Positions 22,639-33,800 of a stretch of 64,000 nucleotides of DNA are shown in pieces. The stretch spans positions 5,022,001 through 5,086,000 of the forward strand of contig CAVUHL010000003.1 of the NCBI GenBank assembly GCA_963741305.1, in the 5' to 3' direction. The number at the start of each line of letters is the position of its first letter. Position 1 is the stretch's first letter. The notes beneath the pieces are model-generated. The model saw only the letters and a program-made list of their open reading frames with translations, made no database searches and had not been told where the DNA came from. The DNA is from DATMER01 sp963741305. Its GTDB lineage: Bacteria; Acidobacteriota; Thermoanaerobaculia; Multivoradales; UBA5704. The translations under genes and the position numbers were made by a program.

Positions 22639-25600
22639 ATGATGAGCCGCGCCCGCACCGTCTTCGTCCATGAGCTCGCGCAAACCCTGCGCCGCCCCCT
22701 CTTCTGGTTCCTTGTCTTCCTCGTCCTCCTGATGAGCTGGGGGATGTCGACCGGCGACGTTCAGATCGCCTCGGGCGACTCGACGGTCGGAGGGACGAAA
22801 GCCTGGTTGACCTAGGAGTTCAGCTTTGCCTTCGTGCTGGTGGCGCTGGTGACCCTGCTCTACTCCTTCTTCCTCTCGATCGCCGCGGGCATGGCGGTGA
22901 TCCGGGACGACGACTTCCGCATGGGGGAGATGCTGCACGCCACGCCGCTGCGGCCGGGCGAGTACGTCTGGGGGAAGTTTTTCGGCCTCCTCACCGCCTT
23001 TCTCGCGGTGCTCGGCCTGCACATCCTCTTCACGGCCTTCTTCAACCACGTGGTGCCGAACCCGGAGGCGGCGGAGATCCGCGGACCGTTCGAGCTCATG
23101 AACTACGTCCGGCCGGCGGTGGTCTTCGCGCTGCCGGCCCTGATCTTCTTCGCCGGGATCTCCTTCTACCTGGGAGAGCGCTGGCGCCGCCCCATGAGCG
23201 TGTTCCTCTTCCCGGTGGCGGTGCTCCTCTTCTGCGGCTTCTTCCTCTGGGACTGGAGCCCCACCTGGCTCGATCCGCGGATCAACCGGGTGCTCATGCT
23301 GATCGATCCGGGCGGCTTCCGCTGGCTCAACGAGACCTGGCTCAAGCTCGACCGCGGCGCCCGCTTCTACAACGAGACCCGCATCGGGCTCGACCTGCCG
23401 TTCATAATCTCCCGCCTGGCCTTCCTCGGGCTCGGTTTGCTCGGGGTGGCCCTGGCCAAGAGGCACCTGACGGCGACCGTGCGCGGCCGGGTGAAGGAGC
23501 CGAAGCGCCTGCGGCGGCGGCGCCAGACCCTGGCCCAGCCTGCCGACTTCGTAGCCCATCCGGTGGGCATACCAAGAGCCCTCGCAGCGCTGGAGATGCG
23601 CATCCGGCCGACCGGGTTCATCGGCGGGCTCCTGCGGGTGGCCCGCACCGAGGCGCGCAACCTCCTCTCCACCCCGGCCATCTACATCTTCGCGGTGCTC
23701 ATCCTGCTGCAGACGATCGGCAACGCGACGCTCGCCCAGGGAGCCTTCCAGACCAAGCTCCTGCTCACCCCGGGCCAGCTCGCCGTGGCCAGCCTGAACC
23801 CCCTGACCATCATGCTCTGCCTGCTCCTGATGTTCTACACGGCCGAATCGCTGGAACGGGAGCGCTCCACCGGCCTCGCCTCGCTGTCGTACTCGGTGCC
23901 GATCCCGACCGCGTCGATCCTGTTCGGCAAGGCGCTCGCGAACAGCCTGGTGGGCGTGGTCGTGACCACCGCCGCTTATCTCGGCTGCGCCATCGCCTTG
24001 CTGATCGACGGCAAGGTCGCGCCGAACCCCGGACCGTTCCTCCTGGTCTGGGGGTTGCTGCTCCTGCCCACCCTGCTGCTCTGGACCTCGTTCATCACCT
24101 GCGTCCAGGCGGTCACCGGGCAGCGCTTCGCAACCTACGGTGTGGCCTTGGGAGTCCTGGCCTTCACCTTCTACCGCCAGTTCACCGGCGCCATGAGCTG
24201 GCTGGGCAACTGGATGGTATGGGGAGCGGTGCGCTGGACCGACATGGGTATCCTGGAGCTGGACCGCAAGGCCCTGGTGCTCAACCGGACCTTCGCCCTG
24301 GCCCTTGCCGTCCTCTTCATCGCCATAGCGGTGCGCGCCTTTGACCGCCGGCAATCCGACCCGATCAACACGCTCCATCGCCTCCAGGGTGCCCAGGCGG
24401 CCCGGAGCCTCCTGCGGCTGGCGCCCTTCGCCATCGCTCCCCTGGTGCTGGGGATCATGCTCGGGCTTGCCGTGCTCGACGGCTTCCAGGGTGGCACCCG
24501 GGAGAAGAAGGCCCGGGATTACTGGAAGCAGAACCTGGCCACCTGGAAGGATGCCCCGCAACCTTCCATCGCCGCCATGGACCTGGACCTGAAGATCGAG
24601 CCCGAGCGCCACGGCTTCCACAGCCGCGGTACCTACGAGATGGTCAACGACCGGGACGCTCCCCTCTCCCGCTTCGCCCTGACCGGCGGGATGCACTGGA
24701 AGAACCTCAAGTGGACGCTGCAGGGCAAGCCCTTCGAGCCGGAGGACCGCTCGGGCCTCTTCGTCTTCAAGACTCCCCTCGCGCCAGGCGGCCGGGTGCG
24801 CGTCGGCTTCGAGATGGACGGGCAGTTCCCCGAGAGCATCACGAAGAACGGCGGCGGCCTGCCCGAGTTCATCCTTCCCTCGGGCGTGGTGCTGACCAGC
24901 TTCCGGCCGACCTTCGTGCCTTTCGTGGGCTACGACGAGGATCAGGGGATCAAAGAGGGGGAGAACGATTACGAGCCCCGCGTCTACCCCGACGACTACT
25001 ACAAAGGGCAGACCGACTCGCTCTTCGGCCTCAACCGCGCCTTCCGCACCCGGGTGAGCATCACCGGCCCGGCCGATTACACCTGGAACTCGGTCGGGAC
25101 ACGGGTGAGCGATACGGTGAAGGGCGGCCTGCGCACCTCGGTCTGGGAGAGCGACCATCCCGTGCGCTTCTTCAATGTGGTAGGCGGCCGCTGGAAGGAG
25201 AAGCGAGGCAAGGGCACGGTCATCTACTACCATCCGGAGCACGAGTACAACATTGCCGAGATGAGCGCCGCCTTCGACGCCTCGAGGCGCTGGTATTCGG
25301 AGTGGTTCCATCCCTTCCCCTGGCGCGAGCTGAAGCTGTCCGAGTTCCCCGACCTGGCGGGCTACGCCCAGGGCTTCCCGACCAACATCACCTTCTCGGA
25401 GGGGATCGGCTTCCTCACCGAAAGCGACGTCAAGACCGATGCGGTCTTCCTGGTCACCGCCCATGAGACCGCGCACCAGTGGTGGGGCAACCTCCTCACC
25501 CCCGGCAAGGGCCCCGGCGGGAACATCCTCTCCGAAGGGACGTCGCACTTCTCGACCATGCTGCTCATGGAGCAGGTCAAGGGCCCCCGCGCCCGCATGG

Positions 25601-26226
25601 AAACCTCGAAGCGCCTCGAAGAGAGGTACGGCGAGCGCCGGCGCGCCGACGCCGAGCGCGCCCTGGTCTGGATCGACGGCACCCGCGAAGGGGACAACAC
25701 CGTCACCTACGACAAGGGAGGCTGGGTCTTCTGGATGCTCCTCCAGCACATGGGAAGGGACCGGACGCTCGCCGGCATCCGTCAGTTCATGCGTGACTGG
25801 GCCGGCAAACCGGACCACCCCGTGCTCCAGGATTTCCTGGCCACGATGCGCCCCTTCGCGCCCGATCCGGCAGCCTTCGACGTCTTCGCGAAGCAGTGGT
25901 TCCACGAGGTGGTGCTGCCCGAGTACGAGCTGACCGGTGCCCGCAAGGAGAAGAGTGGCGGGCAGTGGAAGGTCACCGTCCAGCTCAAGAACGCCGGTAC
26001 CGGCCGCATGCCGGTCGCGGTAGCAGCAGTCCGCGGCGAGCGCTTCGGCGAGGATAACAAGCCGAAGCCAAGCTACCGGGACACGCGCACCACCGTCACC
26101 CTCGGCGCCGGAGAGTCGAAGACCATCACGATCCTCTGCCACTTCGACCCGGAGCGGCTGGTCGTCGATCCGGATGTCCAGGTGCTCCAGATCCGGCGCA
26201 ACGGGGCTGTGGCTCAACTGCGTTAG
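22639..26226 (+). pseudogene. ABC-2 permease/M1 peptidase fusion broken by an in-frame TAG
   Basis: Codons 1-58 (MMSRARTVFVHELAQTLRRP onward) and the reading frame after 22816 are one continuous coding frame, split by TAG at 22813-22815 between GTKAWLT and EFSFAFVLVALV. Relatives read through here with an ordinary residue, often Ser. The downstream part alone is 1130 residues. It has about 12 membrane helices in two ABC-2-like blocks (to about residue 560), then an extracytoplasmic M1-type aminopeptidase domain with HETAHQWWGN (His877 numbered from 22834) and the third zinc ligand Glu in NILSEGTSHF. A GTG at 22834 could restart translation but would drop the first helix. The break is a real nonsense mutation, a sequencing error, or a read-through site. 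Everything else looks intact, which argues that any mutation is recent. Confidence 0.75.
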
Positions 26227-26288
26227 AGCGCCCCTCTTTCCGGCCCGCCCCTTGCAAACACAAGGGGTTGGAAGAAAGGAGGGGACCC

Positions 26289-27041
26289 ATGAAGCAGGAC
26301 AGCGATATTGGCGACATGGAAGGGAGCACCGCGCACCCGCGGGTGGCGGCGCTCAGGAACCTGCGGGGCTACAAGGTCGCCGACGGCGATCCGGATGTCC
26401 GTGGCTGGGAGGTCGCAGGCGGCGACGGGCTGCGGATCGGCACCGTGAACGACCTGCTGGTGGATACGGTCGCGGGCAAGGTCCGCTATCTGGACATCGA
26501 GCTCGACCCCAGCCTCTACCTCAAGGGGACCCCGGCGGGAATCGAGGCGCAAGACGAGCGCCATCTGGATACAGACAGCGCCCCCGAGCTCGATCCCCTC
26601 GATCCAATGGCCGGCCCCGACGGCGTGATCGGCCAGGCTGTCGTTCCAGCCGCGGAGATCGATCCCAACCTGGGGGCCTCCACCACGACCGAGTATGTCG
26701 TGCGGGCAACGCTGTCGGACACCGAGAACCGCATGACAGCCCACCACCATCTCGACCACCGCCACCATCCGGACGAGCGCCACGTCGTCTTCCCCGTCGG
26801 TCAGGCTCAGCTCGACCCGGAGCATGACAAGGTGATCCTCCCCAGCCAGCGGGCCGAGGACGCGGTCAACCTGCCCGCCTACGTGCCCGGCGAGGTCAGC
26901 CCCGACTACGAGCAGGGGCTGCGGCGCTGGTTCGACCCCTCCTTCGCCCCCTCCGAGGGGCAGGACCTCTACGCCCACGACTTCTACGACGAGGACAGCT
27001 TCTACCGCAACCGCCGGGAAGCGCCGGTCCGCGAGCGTTAG
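26289..27041 (+). CDS. PRC-barrel domain protein
   Basis: The 250-residue protein has two PRC-barrel-like beta segments. The first is around KVADGDPDVRGWEVAGGDGL then RIGTVNDLLVDTVAGKVRYL; the second is near ERHVVFPVGQAQLDPEHDKV. The C-terminus is acidic and Tyr-rich (DLYAHDFYDEDSFYRNRRE). PRC barrels occur in photosynthetic reaction-centre H subunits, RimM, and many stress-type proteins of unknown role; this belongs to the last group. The ATG at 26289 is preceded by AGGAGGGG. The gene stands alone and ends at a strong terminator. Confidence 0.85.
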   Translation: MKQDSDIGDMEGSTAHPRVAALRNLRGYKVADGDPDVRGWEVAGGDGLRIGTVNDLLVDTVAGKVRYLDIELDPSLYLKGTPAGIEAQDERHLDTDSAPELDPLDPMAGPDGVIGQAVVPAAEIDPNLGASTTTEYVVRATLSDTENRMTAHHHLDHRHHPDERHVVFPVGQAQLDPEHDKVILPSQRAEDAVNLPAYVPGEVSPDYEQGLRRWFDPSFAPSEGQDLYAHDFYDEDSFYRNRREAPVRER

Positions 27042-27049
27042 TTTTGCAA

Positions 27050-27079
27050 GGGTGCTCCTGTCTGGAGCACCCTCTTTTT
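27050..27079 (+). terminator. Intrinsic terminator after PRC-barrel gene
   Basis: GGGTGCTCC (27050-27058) pairs perfectly with GGAGCACCC (27064-27072) over the loop TGTCT, followed by TCTTTTT. It starts nine bases after the stop codon. Confidence 0.92.
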
Positions 27080-27186
27080 CCTTCCTACCCGTTTCCGGGT
27101 TGCCATCTCCCCGAGCAGTGGAATAATGCGCACCCGCCGCTAGTTTTTGAGGTGACTGGTTCGCCACAACCTGGGAGATGTACTAC

Positions 27187-28545
27187 ATGAGACGAGCCTT
27201 GCTCTTTACGCTTGTAACCGCCCTTTTCCTGGCCTCCGGCCTCCACGCACAGACCCTCGATCAGACCATCAGCGGTTGCAACGGCGTCGCTCCCCTGCGG
27301 ACGATCCAGGCCAATCCGTCCACCTACAAGAACCTGCTGACCACCCTTCAGCCCGGCGACCGGCTCCTTCTGGCCCCCGGCACCTACACCCAGCAGCTCC
27401 GCATCGGAAACAAGAACGGACAGCCGGGCAAGTGCATCGTGATCGAGGGCCCGGCGACCGGCTCGCCCGCGCTCTTCAACGGCAGCAACACCTTCAATAC
27501 CATCAGCCTGGTCAACGTCAGCTACCTGGTGTTCCGCAACCTGAAGCTGGACGGCCTGGGCCTCGCGGGCGACGGCGCCAAGGTGGAAGCCACCTCGACC
27601 TATGCCCACCACATCACGCTGGAGAACATCCACTTCACGAACTACGCGCAGATCTCCGGCCGCAACGCGATCAGCACCAAGGCCCCGGCGTGGAACTTCG
27701 TGATCCGCAGGAACTTCATCGACCGGGCCGGCGTGGGCATGTACTTCGGCAAGCCGGACGGCACGGCCGAGCTCGTGAACAGCCTGATCGAGCACAATGT
27801 GGTGCACAGCAGCATGCTCTACAACCTGCAGATCAAGCACCAGATCGGCCGGAATACGGCACTGGGCATCCCGGCCAGCGGGACGACGGTCATCCGGCAC
27901 AACGTCTTCAGCAAGGAGACCGGCGCGTCGACCGGCGTCGATGCCAGGCCGAACGTCCTGGTGGGCCACTGGCCGCTCTCGGGCGCGGGCTCGACGGACG
28001 TCTACCAGATCTACGGCAACGTCTTCTACCTGAACCCGACCGAGGCGCTGTTCCAGGGCGAGGGCAACATCGCCATGCACGACAACCTCTTTGTGAACCG
28101 CGGCGGCCCCCGGGCGGTCCGCATCCAGAAGCACAACAACCTGCCGCGCAGGATCGACATCTTCAACAACACGGTCGTGTCGAGCAGCGAGGGGATTGCG
28201 GTCTACAACGGCGACCCCGCCTACCAGCAGCGGGTGCGCGGCAACATCGTGTTCGCGGCCACTCCCCTGGTCGGCGGCCTGCAGGTGGGCAACCTGACGG
28301 GCGCCTACGCCGCGGCCGGCCAGTACCTGAACAATCCCGCGGGCACCCTGGCGGCCGGCACGCTCGACCTGTTCCCGATCCCGGCCAAGGTTCTGGGCGT
28401 GGCAGTCGACCTGAGCATCTTCTCGGGCCTGCTCGACTGGGACAAGGACTTCAACGGCTTCCCCAAGCTCAACACCTACCGGGGCGCCTACTCGGACGAC
28501 GGCGTCAATCCCGGTTGGCAGCCGACCCTCTCAATCAAGCCCTGA
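27187..28545 (+). CDS. Secreted right-handed beta-helix protein
   Basis: About 452 residues with a signal peptide (LLFTLVTALFLASGLHAQ). The mature part is a parallel beta-helix: short repeated strands such as ISLVNVSYLVFRNLKLDG, HHITLENIHFTNYAQISG, NFVIRRNFIDRAGVGMYF and NSLIEHNVVHSS. It opens with a GDRLLLAPGTYTQQLRI block typical of pectate-lyase-like and NosD-like folds. A polysaccharide-binding or lyase role is possible, but I see no clear catalytic set. ATGs at 27178 and 27187 are in frame. The GGGAG site lies too close to the first and suits the second. It is monocistronic, between a terminator and a C-rich repeat. Confidence 0.8.
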   Translation: MRRALLFTLVTALFLASGLHAQTLDQTISGCNGVAPLRTIQANPSTYKNLLTTLQPGDRLLLAPGTYTQQLRIGNKNGQPGKCIVIEGPATGSPALFNGSNTFNTISLVNVSYLVFRNLKLDGLGLAGDGAKVEATSTYAHHITLENIHFTNYAQISGRNAISTKAPAWNFVIRRNFIDRAGVGMYFGKPDGTAELVNSLIEHNVVHSSMLYNLQIKHQIGRNTALGIPASGTTVIRHNVFSKETGASTGVDARPNVLVGHWPLSGAGSTDVYQIYGNVFYLNPTEALFQGEGNIAMHDNLFVNRGGPRAVRIQKHNNLPRRIDIFNNTVVSSSEGIAVYNGDPAYQQRVRGNIVFAATPLVGGLQVGNLTGAYAAAGQYLNNPAGTLAAGTLDLFPIPAKVLGVAVDLSIFSGLLDWDKDFNGFPKLNTYRGAYSDDGVNPGWQPTLSIKP

Positions 28546-28556
28546 CATAGCCTTCT

Positions 28557-28608
28557 CCCTCTCCCCCGGCACGGGGGAGAGGGCAGGGGAGAGGGGGGAT
28601 GGGATCAA
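28557..28608. repeat. C-rich palindromic interspersed repeat, copy 2 (inverted)
   Basis: CCCTCTCCCCC (28557-28567) pairs with GGGGGAGAGGG (28573-28583), followed by a G-rich arm ending GGGATGGGATCAA. That arm is the reverse complement of the lead of copy 3. It lies just after the beta-helix gene stop. Confidence 0.75.
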
Positions 28609-28634
28609 TACCGGCTGGGATAGGATCCCAGCCC

Positions 28635-29596
<962 letters not shown>

Positions 29597-29600
<4 letters not shown>

Positions 29601-30028
29601 GCTGCTGCAATCGTGAACGATGCCGCTGCCGCGAGCGACGCAATCGTGCGGACGTGATTCCAAGCTGTCCAGCTTGAAAGATAGCTCGCCCATTGATTCG
29701 CGGCGCCGGGATCGGCCGGCTTGACCCTTGCCAGGGCTTCGTTCCTGGGCACGTTGAACGCCATGGTCACCAGGAAGCATCCGATCAGATAGGACAGGCC
29801 CCCGGCGAGCAACCAGGCCGAGCCGGGGTCGTTCCAACGCAACAATGAGAGGACCACCGCGATGGCGCAAGCCGCGGCGGTGCCAACAAAAACCCCGAGG
29901 AACAGCGGGTTCAGAACGGCAACGTTCACGGCTTGCATGGCGGCCATTCCCTCACTGGAGGGAAGGCGGGCGAAGGCCTTCATGATGAAGGCCGAAAAGG
30001 CAAGGATCCTTCTGCTGGCCCTCATCAT
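29597..30028 (-). CDS. DUF1772 membrane protein with altered N-terminus
   Basis: From FSAFIMKAFARLPSSEGMAA onward the protein follows the DUF1772 (anthrone-oxygenase-like) family: MQAVNVAVLNPLFLGVFVGT, then VTMAFNVPRNEALA and the last helix. Normal members begin with a hydrophobic helix ending in an AGxFFAFS-type turn. Here that is replaced by MMRASRRILAFSAF, so most of the first membrane helix is missing. The frame is open to 30145 with a non-hydrophobic lead. The breakpoint near 30005-30015 borders a TonB-receptor fragment, suggesting a deletion or rearrangement. It may be non-functional. Confidence 0.55.
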
Positions 30029-30134
30029 CTGGGCCGTCGCCGAGTCCATGGACAACGATTCTGACAGCGCCAACACCGAGGTCTCAGCCATCCAACTGAG
30101 CATCGAAGAGGCCGTGCTGGCCCACGCAGCCTGA

Positions 30135-30308
30135 CCGGCAAACAACCGAGCAAGGGGCGGCCGATGCTTCCCGCGCTGGGAAGTGCAGCTCGTGGGGGAG
30201 AACCTGACCGACGAGCGCGATCCGGTCGCGGAGAGCGAGCTCGGCGATGGCCAGTACTACCGCCAGACCGCCAGGAATGTCCGGCTGAGCTGGGGAGTGC
30301 GGTTCTAA
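30135..30308 (+). pseudogene. C-terminal fragment of a TonB-dependent receptor
   Basis: In the frame ending at TAA 30306-30308 the last 43 residues read WEVQLVGENLTDERDPV, then AESELGDGQYYRQTARN and VRLSWGVRF. This is the typical end of an outer-membrane TonB receptor: the NLTDER turn and a terminal beta-strand ending in Phe. A stop at 30132-30134 closes the frame, and nothing upstream encodes the plug or the rest of the barrel. A hairpin follows (GGGTGCTCC 30317-30325 / GGAGCACCC 30341-30349), perhaps the old terminator. Confidence 0.7.
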
Positions 30309-30335
30309 ACCAGGCGGGGTGCTCCGAGGGCCACG

Positions 30336-30720
30336 GTCGAGGAGCACCCGCGCAGGCTCCACCACGCGCCGTCGAAGGGTTTGCGGCTGCCGCGCACGCT
30401 CCAGCACACGCGACCGGGGCCGAGCGGCTGCCACACGGGCTTGGACGGATGCCGCGCAGGGCCGCTCAGGTGCCGCCCGGGATCGAGCGGCTTCCGCTGG
30501 ACCCCGGGCGGCTTCGCTCGGGGGTCGGGCGCGTCCGCCGGAGGTCGGGCGGAGCGCGGTGGAGGTCGGGCGGAACGCGACGGAGCTCGAGCGGAACGTG
30601 CCGGAGGCTGAGCGGAACGCGACGGAGCTCGAACGCCGGCGCTGGAGAGTGAGCGAAACGCGCTGGAGGTCGCGGGAGGGGCGGTGGAGGTCGAGAGGCC
30701 CCGGATGGGCCTCGAGCTTC
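30336..30720. repeat. Degenerate 21-bp tandem repeat array
   Basis: About 18 imperfect units of 21 bases, clearest from 30540 to 30665. Examples are GGAGGTCGGGCGGAACGCGA(C) at 30561, GGAGCTCGAGCGGAACGTGC(C) at 30582 and GGAGGCTGAGCGGAACGCGA(C) at 30603. The plus-strand reading would give heptads such as VEVGRNA and TELERNV, but I see no start signal or homology and treat it as non-coding. Between 30309 and 30838 nothing else but a terminator is seen. Confidence 0.75.
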
Positions 30721-30801
30721 AGGGCCTCGCTCCTGCGGACGGCTGGCGCCTTCTAGATTTTCCCGGCGTTTCCTCTTGGTGTGCCATGTAACACCATGTG
30801 C

Positions 30802-30835
30802 GCCGCAAACTGGAGACAGTTTGCGGCACTTTTTT
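30802..30835 (+). terminator. Intrinsic terminator pointing toward lhr
   Basis: GCCGCAAACTG (30802-30812) pairs perfectly with CAGTTTGCGGC (30817-30827) over a GAGA tetraloop, followed by ACTTTTTT. It is oriented for plus-strand transcripts arriving from the scarred region and sits three bases from the lhr stop. Confidence 0.88.
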
Positions 30836-30838
30836 GGG

Positions 30839-33800
30839 CTACGCCGACCTTCCCAGATAAGCCTTGAGCTTCGGCGCCACACTCCTCCGGACCAGCGCGC
30901 TCTGCGCTTGCCAGCGGGTGGCGGGGTCGAGGTCCACGAGGAAGCGGGGCTCCTTGCCGTCGAGCACCGCGATGGGCACGCCGTCGCGGTAGAGGAGACG
31001 GTTGCCGGAGAGGGCGGCGAGGCGGTCGCCGGGGGTGGCGATGCCGATCAGGTTCAGGGGATCGACCGCACTCACCGAGATCAGCGTGCCTTTCTTCGGC
31101 TCCTTGCGGATGGCCCGCAGGCGGCCGACCGCTTCGGGCAGGGCGTACTGCTCGCCCGAGAAGCCATCCACGAAACGGCCTCCCCGGATCTCTCCCCTCG
31201 CTTCCAGGCGGCGGAAGACCCGCAGCAGATCTCGCCAGGGTGGTAGCAGGGCTTCCCTTTCCAGGAGACGGCGGAAGACCACTCCGTAACGCCGGAGCAG
31301 CGTCCAGGCGATGTGCTCGGCGGCCTCTTGGGAAATCGTATCGGAGACCGGAGCTCCGGCCCGGGTCAGGGACCAGCGGCCCGCGTTCTCCATGCCGAAG
31401 ACCGCGACCGAGCCCCGGCGGCGGGTGCGGTCCACGGGCGGGCGCAGATGGGCGGGGACCAGCAGCGCCCTCAGGCCCGTGAAGCTGTCCGAGGTGACCA
31501 GCCCCCAGGCGACCAGCTCGGCCAGGGCTATCTCGACCTGGGTGTGAAGGAGACCGGCTCCCTCGGCGATCTCGGAGAAGAAGGAGGCTCCGCTGTCCCT
31601 CAAATAGTCGTGCACTCCCCTCGCCGGGGCGGTCAGGTCGAGCGCGTCCGGATCGGGGCGCGGCGCGATCTCCCTCCAGAGGGGAAGCTTCGGCCGGCCG
31701 AGCAGCGAGATCGGCGTGGCCCTCACCGGACCCGAGCGCTTGCCGTTGCCATTGGGCACGGCGGCCCGGCCCCAGACCCAGCGTCCGGCGAGGCAGAGAG
31801 CGTCCAGCCAGATCGGGTCGTACTCCTTCATCCGGGCGGGCAGGATCTCGCCTTCCCAGGCCGCGGCGGCGGCCTCGAAGCCTTCGAGCTGCTCCAGAAG
31901 AGACTGGACGCTGTCGGGCCCCTCCATCCGCTCGTCCGGCTCCAGCCGGTGCCAGGCGAGGAGGAAGCGGACGAAGTCGGCCTGCGCGACCGGCTCGATC
32001 TCGCGCCGCAGGCGGTCCAGCGTGTAGCGGTGGATGCGGGCCAGCAGCCGGCGCTCGCACCATTCTTCTTCACCAAGACCTGGATTGAACCGGCCGCGGA
32101 GGACGAAGCCCTCGCCTTCGAGCGCCGCCAGGGCGACGTCGATCACGGACCGCTGCACCCCCGCGCTGCGGGCGAGCGCTTCAGCCGTAGTCGGCCCCAC
32201 CGCTTCCACCCGGCCGCGCACCAGCTCGACCATGGCCGTTTCCGGCGTCCACTCGCGGGAGGCGAGGCGCTCGGGAAGGACCATCTCCGGAGCGTCGGGA
32301 TGGATGGCCCGGATCTGTGTCCAGCGCTCCGCCGCGATCCAGAGGCCCTTCACCACCGCGGCCCGGCCCGCTTCGATCAGGTGGAGGAAGAAAGGCTCCC
32401 AGCCGGAACGGCGGCCCTCCTCCTCCGTGACATAGCCGAGCGTCGTCAGGGCGTCGTGCAACTCGTCGGGATCGAACGCCTCAGGCCAGGCCTCTTCGCG
32501 CACGCGGTCGATGGCCGCGGAGTCGAGCGCCCCGAGGTCGGACGCGGTCGCGGGATCGAGCCAGCGCCTGGTGATCACGGCATGGGTGCGCCGCTCCTCC
32601 AGCGGAGCGTCGTCGAGGAAGGCATAGGCCGAGGCGTTGAGGATCTCGTGCGCCAGGGGGGAGGGCTCGGTGAGGTCCCGCGCCACCAGCTCGACCTTGC
32701 CGCCTTCGATGCGCCGGAGGAGCTTCTCCAGGGACTCGATGTCCATGGCCTCTTCCAGGCAATCGCGCACGGTCTGGGCGACCAGCGGATGCTCGGGCAC
32801 CTCGCGCTCGCCCACGATGTTCTCCAGGCAGGCGAGCTGATCGGGGAAGACGACGGCGATGAGGTCCTCGGACTGCTGGCGGAGCAGCGGCGGCGGCACC
32901 CGGCGCCCTCCCCGCGAGCGGGGGATGGCGAGCGCCCGGCCCGCGTTCCAGCGCCAGCGCACGCCGAAGAGCGGCGCGTCGAGCACCGCCTGGGTCAGGA
33001 TGTTGCGCACCGAGGAGGAGTGGAGGAAGTGGAAGGCGTCCTCCAGCGGGAAGCTGTGCGTCGGGCCGAGCGAGAGCACGATGGCATCCTCGGTCGCAGC
33101 GGCCTGCAGCTCGAAGTTGAACATGCGGCAGAAGCGCTTGCGCAGCGCGAGGCCCCAGGCCCGGTTCACCCGGCTGCCGAACGGGGCGTGCACGACCATG
33201 TGCATGTCGCCGGCCTCGTCGAAGAAGCGCTCGGCCACCAGGGTGTCCTGGGTGGGCATCGCCCCCAGCGCCGCCCGGCCCGCCGCCAGGTAGTCCACGA
33301 TCTGCCGTGCCGCTTCGAAGGGAAGGCCCAGCTCTTCGGTCAGCCAGTCGAGCGCGGCCCCCATCCCTCCCTCCTCCAGCTTGCGCGCGATCTGCGCGCG
33401 CAGCCGCGACACCGCCTCCGAAAGCTCCTCGGTCCGCCCCGGCGCTTCGCCGAGCCAGAAGGGGATCGTCGGCGGCTGGCCCTTGGCGTCTTCGACCAGG
33501 ACTCGGCCGGCTTCGATCTTGATCACCCGCCAGGAGGCGTTGCCGAGCTGGAAGATGTCCCCGGCGTGGCTCTCGACCGCGAAGTCCTCGTTGAGGGTGC
33601 CGATGACGGAGCCGGACGGCTGGAGGACCACCTGGTAGTCGGCGAGGTCCGGGATGGCCCCGCCGGAGGTGATCGAGGTCAGCATGGCGCCGCGCCGGCC
33701 GCGGAGCCGGCCGTTCACGGCGTCGTGATGGAGGTAGGCCCCCCGGCGTCCGCGCCGGGTCGCGAACCCCGAGGCGAGCATCTCGATCACCTCGTCGAAG

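Noticed and set aside
22549..26217. A 1222-residue open frame on the minus strand
   Set aside because: It is antisense to the ABC permease/M1 peptidase frame. Its product is Gly/Arg/His/Glu-rich with no domain, and its openness follows from high GC third positions on the other strand.
29862..30134. A 90-residue plus-strand ORF antisense to the DUF1772 gene
   Set aside because: The DUF1772 homology on the minus strand explains most of this stretch, and no ribosome site or known domain supports the plus-strand frame.
30319..30756. A protein made of heptads such as VEVGRNA and TELERNV
   Set aside because: It is the reading of the degenerate 21-bp array. No ribosome site, no homology and several equivalent open frames argue against a gene.
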